Shown piece after piece: positions 45,599 to 53,562 of a stretch of DNA of 64,000 nucleotides. The notes below the pieces were generated by a model. That model saw nothing but the letters and a program-made list of their open reading frames with translations, had not been told where the DNA came from and made no database searches. Source of the DNA: Mucilaginibacter sp. L196 (GTDB lineage Bacteria; Bacteroidota; Bacteroidia; Sphingobacteriales; Sphingobacteriaceae); contig NZ_LMUO01000019.1 in assembly GCF_009765905.1 (NCBI RefSeq), positions 394,541 through 458,540 on the forward strand, in the 5' to 3' direction. The position numbers and the translations under genes are program-made. The first letter of the stretch is position 1, and each line of letters opens with the position of its first letter.

Positions 45599-46162
45599 TC
45601 AAATCTTGTCAATCGCTTTTCTGCCCCCTTTTTTCGACACTTTAAACTGGCTGGGGGTTATTCCGGTAGCGCTTTTAAACTGTGTAGACAAATGCGCACT
45701 GCTACTATAACCCATTTGGTAAGCAATTTCATTCAGGTTCAACTCGCCATACTCCATCAGCTCTTTTATCTTTTCTACTTTTTGCTCGATAATAAAACGC
45801 TCAATAGTTGTATCCTGTGCGTTGGAAAATAAGCGACTTAAATACGCATAATCCTTTCCAATACGTTTTGCGATCAGATCGGAAAAAGATATATTGAGTT
45901 CGGACAGATCGGAATGGTGCACCAGCTCAATAACAGCATTTTTGATTGCTTCCACTGTTTTATCCGTTTCTTTATTGATCAATTCAAACCCCGGAACTTT
46001 TAGGGCCGCAGAGATGAGTTGCAATTGTTCTTCGTCAGGCTCAGGTGTAATTTCTGCTTGACCCAAAGCGACTTGTTTAACGGTGAAGCCCAGGCTTTCC
46101 AACTGCTGCCGGACAATCATCTGGCAACGGTCGCAGACCATGTTTTTAATATGTAGCAGCAT
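45599..46162 (-). CDS. AraC-type regulator with N-terminal HMA-like metal-sensing domain
   Basis: A 187-residue regulator. Residues 1-70 form a heavy-metal-associated fold with MVCDRC (Cys 10 and Cys 13 in the place of the family MxCxxC), followed by a predicted betaalphabeta pattern (QQLESLGFTVKQVALGQAEI). The C-terminal half is an AraC helix-turn-helix (YGELNLNEIAYQMGYSSSAH, LSTQFKSATGITPSQFK). It probably senses Cu+ or another soft metal and controls the island. It follows the permease gene by 25 bases, so both are likely co-transcribed. AraC proteins usually carry a sugar-type sensor, so the HMA fusion is a distinctive design. Confidence 0.8.
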   Translation of the reverse strand: MLLHIKNMVCDRCQMIVRQQLESLGFTVKQVALGQAEITPEPDEEQLQLISAALKVPGFELINKETDKTVEAIKNAVIELVHHSDLSELNISFSDLIAKRIGKDYAYLSRLFSNAQDTTIERFIIEQKVEKIKELMEYGELNLNEIAYQMGYSSSAHLSTQFKSATGITPSQFKVSKKGGRKAIDKI

Positions 46163-46187
46163 GAAATCTTCTTTCCCAAATTTAGCA

Positions 46188-47333
46188 TTATTTCATGCTT
46201 TTCTTGCCCCAATAAAAATAGATCAGGGATAAAGGAATAAAGAACATATTCAGCCAGGTTTGATAGTTCCAGCTAAAATGATGGCCTGTCATTTTCATAC
46301 CGCCGGTATGTGCTTTTGGTATCCAGTGCAGGGCCGCAAACAAATAATCCAGAAACAAGGAAGTCAAGAAAATACTTACTATTAAAATGATCAATAAGTA
46401 CCACATCGTTTTGTTACCATAATATTTACGGAACACCATCAGCATGGGTATGGTTACCAAATCTGAAAGAATAAAAGCGATCACCCCTCCAAAGGAGATG
46501 CCACCCTGCCATAATACGGCTGCCATCACGATATTGCCTACTGAGCAGACAAATGCTATAATAGCAATGAATATCCCTACGATAGCGTTCCAGCTTAATA
46601 CGACGAAGTGCGGCAATGTACTATTGCCACTTAAAAATAAACCCTTCCAAAAGGCATCAGGCACCAATACCATTAAAATAGCTGATACGAACAGGCCGAT
46701 CAGGATATCCTTACCCACCATCGTTACATCCATATAATAATGGCCGCTGGCTGTTTTCAGGTTGGCTGAAAAATTGGCTCTGTCCTTATGTGTTTTAGCA
46801 TCATCCATTTTCATATCATGATGACAGCATGATTTTTCCATTTGGTGATGTGCATTGGGATCGTCTGAATTTTTAGCGTCAGGTGTCGTTATGTGTTCCT
46901 GGGCTTCGCTCTTTACTTTTGCCGGAAAAAATCTGCTGATCAATATGGCCGATACAATAATAAAAAATAAACCGCCAATTACTTCTCCGCCAAAGAACGC
47001 CCAGCCTAATAGTGATACGATCACGATGAATATCTCAAAAACTAAATTGGTACTGGCCACCATAAAAGCAACCGCATTAGACCAGGTAGCACCTTTGATC
47101 ATTAATGTTCTTGCCATTGATGCAGCAGCATAAGAACAGGAAGACGATATAGCGCCGAAAAAGGTAGAAAGACTAAGGGCCGTTATAGAATTTTTACCTA
47201 ACCTGGCGGATATACTTTCCGTAGACACAAAAGTCCGTATCAATGATGACAAGATAAAGCCCAGCGCCAGCCCCCAGTAGATGTCCCATATCATATGGGC
47301 CAGTTGTGATAATATATTTGTTATTACTGCCAT
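46188..47333 (-). CDS. Permease (DUF318/YraQ family) with His/Cys-rich cytoplasmic loop
   Basis: A 381-residue protein with about eight transmembrane helices. The first half has SSLIRTFVSTESISARLGKN and FFGAISSSCSYAAASMARTL, where a CSC-like site of the ArsP/YraQ family would be. A long loop at about 145-205 is rich in His and Cys (PNAHHQMEKSCCHHDMKMDD). The second half repeats the fold (AFVCSVGNIVMAAVLWQGGI) and ends with SLIYFYWGKKSMK. Family members export organoarsenicals or are of unknown role. The loop suggests metal binding. First gene of the permease-AraC operon; its promoter is at 47356. Confidence 0.8.
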   Translation of the reverse strand: MAVITNILSQLAHMIWDIYWGLALGFILSSLIRTFVSTESISARLGKNSITALSLSTFFGAISSSCSYAAASMARTLMIKGATWSNAVAFMVASTNLVFEIFIVIVSLLGWAFFGGEVIGGLFFIIVSAILISRFFPAKVKSEAQEHITTPDAKNSDDPNAHHQMEKSCCHHDMKMDDAKTHKDRANFSANLKTASGHYYMDVTMVGKDILIGLFVSAILMVLVPDAFWKGLFLSGNSTLPHFVVLSWNAIVGIFIAIIAFVCSVGNIVMAAVLWQGGISFGGVIAFILSDLVTIPMLMVFRKYYGNKTMWYLLIILIVSIFLTSLFLDYLFAALHWIPKAHTGGMKMTGHHFSWNYQTWLNMFFIPLSLIYFYWGKKSMK

Positions 47334-47725
47334 GTTGAATCATTTAATATATATACAAATTTACCCTTGACTTGATTTTTAAGTTTACAGTTTAGCGTAA
47401 TTAATTTACAGGATTATGATGCGGGACATCGTAGGCTTATTTACTCCATAAGCTATAAATCTATTTACGATGGGGGCTTGAGTCATTAAGAATAAACGAG
47501 ACACTATCGATTATCATCATTACGGTGGTAATGGTCACTGACCTATTTCTTCTATCCGATACACACAATCACTGTATCGGGCTGCAGGAACATTATAAAA
47601 TTTTAGTTAGCTATCTTATGATCCCTAATTAATGACTTAATATTTTAAATGCTTTTGGGGGAATATACACTTTGAATACACTTGTATAGGAGCATGATTG
47701 CTTATATGAAGTTATTGATCAGAGT
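47334..47725. promoter_or_regulatory. Divergent intergenic region permease / PL26
   Basis: A 392-base AT-rich region without a gene. It contains the minus-strand -7 box at 47356-47363 for the permease. Toward the PL26 remnant there is only TACACTTTG near 47666, a one-base-longer variant of TAnnTTTG. No strong repeat was seen. Confidence 0.35.
47356..47363 (-). promoter_or_regulatory. Candidate -7 box of permease-AraC operon
   Basis: Reads TAAATTTG on the minus strand, an exact match to TAnnTTTG, 23 bases before the permease start. The leader would be very short. No -33 TTTG is visible. Confidence 0.45.
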
Positions 47726-49507
47726 ATGGATATGAATGACATGTTCGATTTTTCGCGCAGAAAATTTTTAAAAAATTCGATAGTACTGGCTGGTACGCCT
47801 TTAATAATAAAAAACAAATCATTAGATTTTGCCTCTTTAGATAATCCGGGCTTAAGTGCCAAATTATTTTGGATAGAAAAAGGCGGAGGGCCTGCTACCG
47901 GATTAACTTGGGGCATGCCATGGCCTAAGGGAAAACTAAAACGCGGAAGTGACTTTTATTTGACAGATGCCGTTGGAGAAAAAAAAGCATTACAAAGCTG
48001 GCCATTAGCTTACTGGCCTGACGGAAGCCTGAAATGGACCGGACACGCCGCCGCCGCGGGACTTTCTGTAAATAGTGATTATACTGTTGTGGCAGGAAAA
48101 ACTGTTCCTCATCAGGAAGAAGTGATCATCAAGGAGTCTACTGACTCAATTTTGATAAACACAGGTAAAATTACTTGTACCATCAATAGAAAGGGTAAGG
48201 TACTAATAGAAAATATTAGTATAAATAATAAACCTATTGCAACAGAAGGTCGGCTCATCTTATTGATACAGGATCAACCAGATGACGATGATATTGAAAT
48301 CACCAACAAGCATGAGTTGCAAGGATCAATAGACTCAATTACTGTCGAGCAAAATGGTCCGCTGAGAGCAATTGTAAAAATAACAGGAACACATATTGGT
48401 CAAGGGGTTACTTTGCTACCCTATGTTATCCGATTATATTTTTACGCAAATAGTGACGAAATACGTTTGCTACATACCCTTATTTATGATGCTGATGAAA
48501 AAAAACAGTTTATAAAAGGCGTAGGCATTTCTTTTGATGTCCCCCTGAACGATGAATTGCATAACCGGCATATTCGTTTTGTAAACAGCGCGCACAACGG
48601 GATGTTTGCTGAAGCAGTAAGAGGCCTAACCGGTTTGCGCAGAGATCCCGATAAACAAATTAAAGAAGCGCAGCTGAATGGTAAAGCAACTGTCCCGGTG
48701 AATCAGTTTCCACCTGAGATAGCGGGGCATCTAAAATATATACCTGCCTTTGGTGATTATACTTTATTTCAAGGAGAATCAACAGGTTTCAGTATAAAGA
48801 AACGCACCGCATCAGGTTATAGCTGGTTGGCATCCGGTCGTGGTGAGCGTGCATTAGGTACCGTCTACCTGGGTACACCCCAAGGTGGTTTAGCTGCCGG
48901 AATCCGCAATTTCTGGCAGAGCTTTCCGGCTCAATTGGATATCCGCGACGCTGCAACAGCTACAGGTAGAATTAATTTGTGGCTATGGGCACCAAATGCA
49001 CAAGCGATGGATTTGCGCTTTTATCATAACGGAATGGGGCAGGATACTTACGAGCTGCAGCGTGAAGGATTGGATATTACGTATGAAGATTATGAGCATG
49101 GTTTTGGAACGCCGCATGGCGTGGCACGAACCAGCGAAATTGTGCTGAAAGCATTGGCGGCTACACCAACTCGCGATGAGTTATTATACATTGCACATAA
49201 CATTCAGGAGCCGGCCACGCTAATTTGCGACCATACTTATTTGGAGCAACAACATGTATTTGGTGGTAATTGGACCGTAGAGGACCGCTCTGTACCGCCA
49301 AAAGCTGCTATCGAACAACAGCTGGAATCTTATTTTGAGTATTACCAAAAGCAAACCGATTTTCATAATTGGTATGGTTACTGGAACTATGGGGGTTTTA
49401 TGCATACCTATGACCAGGACAGGCACAGCTGGCGGTATGATGTAGGTGGTTTTGCCTGGGATAACTCCGAATTATCGTCTGATCTTTGGATATGGTATTA
49501 TTATTAA
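47726..49507 (+). pseudogene. PL26 rhamnogalacturonan exolyase, C-terminally truncated
   Basis: A 593-residue ORF that keeps a twin-arginine leader (FSRRKFLKNSIVLAG), the N-terminal RIFT-barrel (GPATGLTWGMPWPKGKLKRG, WPLAYWPDGSLKWTGHAAAA) and the central beta-sandwich (VRLLH-like EIRLLHTLIYDADEKKQFIK), and enters the helical toroid (NWYGYWNYGGFMHTYDQDRH, VGGFAWDNSELSSDLWIWYY). It resembles PcRGLX/YetA-type rhamnogalacturonan lyases, which are about 870-900 residues long. Roughly the last third of the toroid is missing; the frame stops where the family continues (WYYFLRT). The sequence joins directly to the end of a different gene. Probably inactive. Confidence 0.8.
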
Positions 49508-49686
49508 AAAACGCAACAGGCGAAAAATACAATGTGATCGGTCCGGATAAAGTGAAAAGTTTTTTTTCGATTGATCATACGCATACCAACAAAGCAGGCG
49601 CTACCATTAATGCCGAATCGGTAGTTCAAGGCATCAACCTTTTGCCTGGATTTTCATTGAATGACTATCTTATAAAATATAAGTGA
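49498..49686 (+). pseudogene. Rhamnogalacturonan acetylesterase (CE12-like) C-terminal remnant
   Basis: In the frame that starts at ATG 49486, residues from about 49500 on read ATGEKYNVIGPDKVKSFF, SIDHTHTNKAGATINAESVV, QGINLLPGFSLNDYLIKY. This is the end of an SGNH esterase of the rhamnogalacturonan acetylesterase group; DHTH carries the catalytic Asp and His of block V. The first 200 or so residues, with the Ser block, are absent. The frame differs from that of the PL26 ORF, so the two are not a working fusion. It documents an esterase gene that once lay downstream of PL26. Confidence 0.72.
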
Positions 49687-50192
49687 TTCAGATTGGTATT
49701 TTAAAAAACTATACGGATGGGATATAAACCAAATAGCGAATAAGACCGGCTATATCCATGTCCGCTATTTTTACTCCTTTTACCCCAACTTAAGCTGAAA
49801 TGTTTTGACTCTCCTAAAACATTAAAAATCGATTAAAAAAGACTATTTGTTGAGATATTATCTAAAATGCCACCGAATAAAAGTTATATATGAAACGTGT
49901 TTCATTTTTCTTAATATTTTATTATCAGGTCATTAGGTTTTATAAGGTGACTTTTTCGTTATATTTTTATTATATAAATTGTTAATGGTATATGGTACCT
50001 TTTACTTTGTAAGAGCAACGTATCACATACAAGCTATTATAAACCAATTAATTTATTAGAACGGACAAGCGATCAAAGGAGGGCTGTAAGTTTTCATTTG
50101 AAGATATCAATAGTAGAGCAAACTCGTGGAGCCTTATGACGTTTTATAGTAAAATAAATTTGTTGATACTGCCATAGCCTATTACTGTCTAT
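49687..50192 (+). promoter_or_regulatory. Intergenic region upstream of trehalase operon
   Basis: A 506-base gap. It holds a hairpin at 49731-49774, the -7-like TACTTTG at 50003-50009 (one base short of TAnnTTTG), and the leader motif TTATAAACCAATTAATTTATT at 50037-50057. About 135 bases then separate the motif from the trehalase start, unlike the short distance before other genes. No ORF of note was seen. Confidence 0.4.
49731..49774 (+). terminator. Possible terminator after the acetylesterase remnant
   Basis: AAATAGCG at 49731-49738 pairs with CGCTATTT at 49763-49770 with a 24-base loop that can itself pair partly (GAC/GTC), followed by TT. Moderate strength only. Confidence 0.4.
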
Positions 50193-51785
50193 ATGATCAA
50201 AAAATATTTTCTATTTCTGCAATTGTTGTGTGCCTGTAATTTTGCTTCCTCGCAAATTTCTACGCCAAGGCAATTGTTCCCCGGCTTGTTCGAGGCCGTC
50301 CAGTTATCTAATATATTTCCGGACAGTAAAACTTTTGTAGACGCCAATCCGAACCGTAACCCAGAGTTAATTATCAAAGATTACAATGATCAAAAAGATA
50401 AACCCGGCTTTGATCTGACGCAATTTGTGAATGATAATTTTGCCATTCCGGCACCGCCAATTAATTCTTTTAAAACAGATATTTCAGCTGGCATTCGCAA
50501 ACACATAGATACCTTGTGGCAAATATTATCGCGCAAGGGAGATACAGCACCAATGTACTCGTCGTTGCTACCACTGCCTTATGATTTTATAATTCCCGGC
50601 GGCCGATTCCGCGAGATATATTATTGGGATTCCTATTTCACCATGCTTGGGTTGCAGGAAAGTCACAAAACGGAGTTAATTCAAGGCTTGATCAATAACT
50701 TTGCTTACCTGATAGACAAATACGGTTTTATACCTAACGGTACCCGGACTTATTATTTAACCCGCTCACAACCACCGTTTTTCGCCATGATGGTGGAATT
50801 ACTGGCTAAGGATGATGGCAACGCTGTACTTACCAAATATCAACCCGAACTAATTAAAGAATATAAATTCTGGATGCGTGGTGCCGATAGTTTGCAAGTC
50901 GGGCAGGCCGCTTTTAATTCAGTTAAAATGCCCGGCGGCGAGATATTGAACCGATATTGGGACGAATCAAATCTGCCCCGCGAAGAATCCTTCAAAAGAG
51001 ATGTGGATGCCGCTAAATTAACTAAACAAGCACCCGGTGATTTCTACCGTAATGTTCGCGCAGCCGCCGAATCAGGTTGGGATTTCAGTACTCGCTGGTT
51101 TGATGAAACTGGTAAGCTGGAATCTATCCGCACAACAGATATTGTACCAGTGGATTTGAATTGTTTATTATATCATTTGGAGCTGACGATCGCCAAATCA
51201 TACCAGTTGCAGGGCAATAACGGGGAGTATTTGGTGTATCGTAATAAAGCATTCAAACGCAAAAAAGCCATATTAAAATATTGCTGGAGCGAAAGTAAGG
51301 GCTGGTTTATGGATTACGATTGGAAGCTTAAACACACAACGCCAAACTTAACACTGACTGGTGTGTTCCCGCTGGAGTTTGAGATTGCTACCCCGCAACA
51401 GGCTGATAGGGAAACAGCCGTATTAAAAGCAAAGTTTTTAAAATCTGGCGGCCTGGTTACCACCATAAATCGTTCGGGGCAGCAATGGGATAACCCCAAT
51501 GCCTGGGCACCTTTGCAATACATGGCGATAAAAGGATTAAACAATTACCATAAGAAAGCACTAGCCACTACCATTGCCCAACGTTGGATGAAAACTAATG
51601 TTGATGTGTTTAACTCAACCGGTAAATTAATGGAAAAATATAACGTGGTTGATACCAACATAAAGGCCGGTGGCGGCGAATACCCTTTGCAGGATGGTTT
51701 CGGCTGGACGAACGGCGTACTACTCAATCTGCTTGATCATTATCAGCAACCCCCAGTCAACTTATACTTAACCCCATCTAATTAA
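50193..51785 (+). CDS. treA: GH37 trehalase (periplasmic)
   Basis: A 530-residue inverting trehalase with a signal peptide to about residue 20 (CNFASSQ). Both family signatures are present: PGGRFREIYYWDSYF at 135-149 and QWDNPNAWAP near residue 430. Between them are PNGTRTYYLTRSQPPFFAMM and ESGWDFSTRWF. The end keeps EKYNVVDTNIKAGGGEYPLQ and DGFGWTNGVLLNLLD. It splits trehalose to two glucose molecules in the periplasm. Eleven bases later the first GH13 gene starts, so they are in one operon. Length is typical of TreA-type enzymes. Confidence 0.95.
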   Translation: MIKKYFLFLQLLCACNFASSQISTPRQLFPGLFEAVQLSNIFPDSKTFVDANPNRNPELIIKDYNDQKDKPGFDLTQFVNDNFAIPAPPINSFKTDISAGIRKHIDTLWQILSRKGDTAPMYSSLLPLPYDFIIPGGRFREIYYWDSYFTMLGLQESHKTELIQGLINNFAYLIDKYGFIPNGTRTYYLTRSQPPFFAMMVELLAKDDGNAVLTKYQPELIKEYKFWMRGADSLQVGQAAFNSVKMPGGEILNRYWDESNLPREESFKRDVDAAKLTKQAPGDFYRNVRAAAESGWDFSTRWFDETGKLESIRTTDIVPVDLNCLLYHLELTIAKSYQLQGNNGEYLVYRNKAFKRKKAILKYCWSESKGWFMDYDWKLKHTTPNLTLTGVFPLEFEIATPQQADRETAVLKAKFLKSGGLVTTINRSGQQWDNPNAWAPLQYMAIKGLNNYHKKALATTIAQRWMKTNVDVFNSTGKLMEKYNVVDTNIKAGGGEYPLQDGFGWTNGVLLNLLDHYQQPPVNLYLTPSN

Positions 51786-51796
51786 TTGCTTAGTCA

Positions 51797-53527
51797 ATGA
51801 AAAAATCATTACCCATTTTTATTCTACTATCCCTTATCTGTTGCAAAATGGCCTTTGCTCAAGCCGTTCAGTCGCATACCGACACCATCGACCGTAAGTG
51901 GTGGAAAGAAGCGGTGGTTTACCAAATTTACCCGCGCAGTTTTAAGGATAGTAACAATGATGGTATTGGTGATTTAAAAGGTATTATATCCAAACTTGAC
52001 TATATAAAAAGCCTGGGTGTTACTGTAGTGTGGCTTAACCCCATTTACAGTTCGCCTAATGATGATAACGGCTACGACATTAGCAACTATCGCAATATTA
52101 TGGATGTTTTCGGTACCATGGCTGATTTTGATGCATTACTTAAAGGATTGCATGACAGGCACATCAAACTGGTGATGGATCTGGTAGTAAATCACTCGAG
52201 CGATGAGCATGAGTGGTTTAAACAAAGCCGTAGCTCGCGCACAAACCCATATCGCGATTATTACCATTGGTGGCCTGCAGAAAAAGGTAAACCAACCCCG
52301 CGTTACAGCTTTTTTGATATAAACAGCGATGCCTGGAAATACGATTCATTAACCAACTCCTATTACCTGCATTACTTCTCGCGTAAACAACCCGATTTAA
52401 ATTGGGAGAACCCAAAAGTGCGCACCGAGGTTGATGATATTATGAAGTTTTGGCTGGATAAGGGTATAGATGGTTTCCGTATGGACGCTTTTCAATATGT
52501 AGCCAAGGATACCACGTTTCCGGTGTTTCCTCCGGGATATGAAAAAAATATCAACAAATATTATGGCATGGGGCCTCATTTGCATGATTATATAAAAGAA
52601 ATGAATACCAATGTGTTCAGCAAATACGATATTATGACTGTTGCCGAAGGTGCTGGCAGTACACTGGAAGATGCCCATAACCTGGTCGATGCCGATCGAC
52701 ATGAACTGAATATGGCTTACCATTTTGAAGGCGTAGATATTACCAATAAACCCGGCGGTTATACTTTGCTGGATTTGAAGCAGGTTTACACCAAATGGGA
52801 CAAAGATTTTGAAGATAAAGGTTGGCTGGCAATCTTTATGGCCAATCATGATAATCCCCGTATGGTAAGCAATTTTGGGAACGATAGTCCGGGGTTTAGG
52901 GATTTGTCATCCAAAATGCTGACAACGTTTTTAATGACCATGCGTGGCACGCCGTATTATTACAACGGCGATGAATTGGGAATGACTAACATAGGGTTTA
53001 CGGATATTAAGGATTATCGCGATGTTGCCGCCCTAAACGGGTATAAACATGTAGTTAATACCGGCGGCGACGTGCAACACTACATGCAAGAGCTGAGAGT
53101 AAGATCGCGCGATAATAGTCGTACCCCATTCCAATGGGATAGTTCGGAAAATGCAGGCTTTACCATGGGGACGCCCTGGATAAAGGTTAACCCCAACTAC
53201 ACCACCATAAATGCTGCCGACGAAGATAAGGACCCAAATAGCTGCCTGAGTTACTTCCGTAAGATGGTTTCATTGCGTAAGGTTAACCTGGTGTTGGTTT
53301 ACGGTAAGTATAATTTGGTAGATGCGGATAACCCCAATGTATATGCCTATACCCGTGAACTTGACGGTAAAAAAATGCTGGTGTTGTTAAACTTTACTGC
53401 TAAAGATGCAACGGTAACAAGCGGTATTGACTTATCAAAAGCAAAGGTTTTAATACAAAACTATACCACGCCAATCAACCAAAACCATTTAAGGCCTTAT
53501 GAGGCTATTGTTTATCAAATGAATTAA
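51797..53527 (+). CDS. GH13 secreted alpha-glucosidase (oligo-1,6-glucosidase type), copy 1
   Basis: A 576-residue GH13 enzyme, with signal peptide to about residue 21 (CKMAFAQ). Conserved regions: VVYQIYPRSFKDSNNDGIGD, VVWLNPIYSSPNDDNGYDI, DLVVNHSSDEH (His 133), GIDGFRMDA (nucleophile Asp 230), MTVAEGAG (acid/base Glu 284) and FMANHDNPR (Asp 352). The layout is that of GH13_31-like alpha-glucosidases acting on isomaltose, palatinose, sucrose or trehalulose-type sugars. The Glu segment VAEGAG differs from the usual VGE, so exact specificity is open. It follows trehalase by 11 bases, and a close paralogue follows 35 bases later. Confidence 0.9.
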   Translation: MKKSLPIFILLSLICCKMAFAQAVQSHTDTIDRKWWKEAVVYQIYPRSFKDSNNDGIGDLKGIISKLDYIKSLGVTVVWLNPIYSSPNDDNGYDISNYRNIMDVFGTMADFDALLKGLHDRHIKLVMDLVVNHSSDEHEWFKQSRSSRTNPYRDYYHWWPAEKGKPTPRYSFFDINSDAWKYDSLTNSYYLHYFSRKQPDLNWENPKVRTEVDDIMKFWLDKGIDGFRMDAFQYVAKDTTFPVFPPGYEKNINKYYGMGPHLHDYIKEMNTNVFSKYDIMTVAEGAGSTLEDAHNLVDADRHELNMAYHFEGVDITNKPGGYTLLDLKQVYTKWDKDFEDKGWLAIFMANHDNPRMVSNFGNDSPGFRDLSSKMLTTFLMTMRGTPYYYNGDELGMTNIGFTDIKDYRDVAALNGYKHVVNTGGDVQHYMQELRVRSRDNSRTPFQWDSSENAGFTMGTPWIKVNPNYTTINAADEDKDPNSCLSYFRKMVSLRKVNLVLVYGKYNLVDADNPNVYAYTRELDGKKMLVLLNFTAKDATVTSGIDLSKAKVLIQNYTTPINQNHLRPYEAIVYQMN

Positions 53528-53562
53528 TAACCAAATTAATAGTACAATACTGAAATCCCATT

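Noticed and set aside
49486..49507. PL26 stop codon as a simple point mutation or single frameshift
   Set aside because: None of the other frames after 49507 continues the PL26 toroid; the sequence instead encodes an SGNH esterase end, so material is missing.
52397..52849. 150-codon minus-strand ORF inside the first GH13 gene
   Set aside because: Shadow of GH13; no family features.
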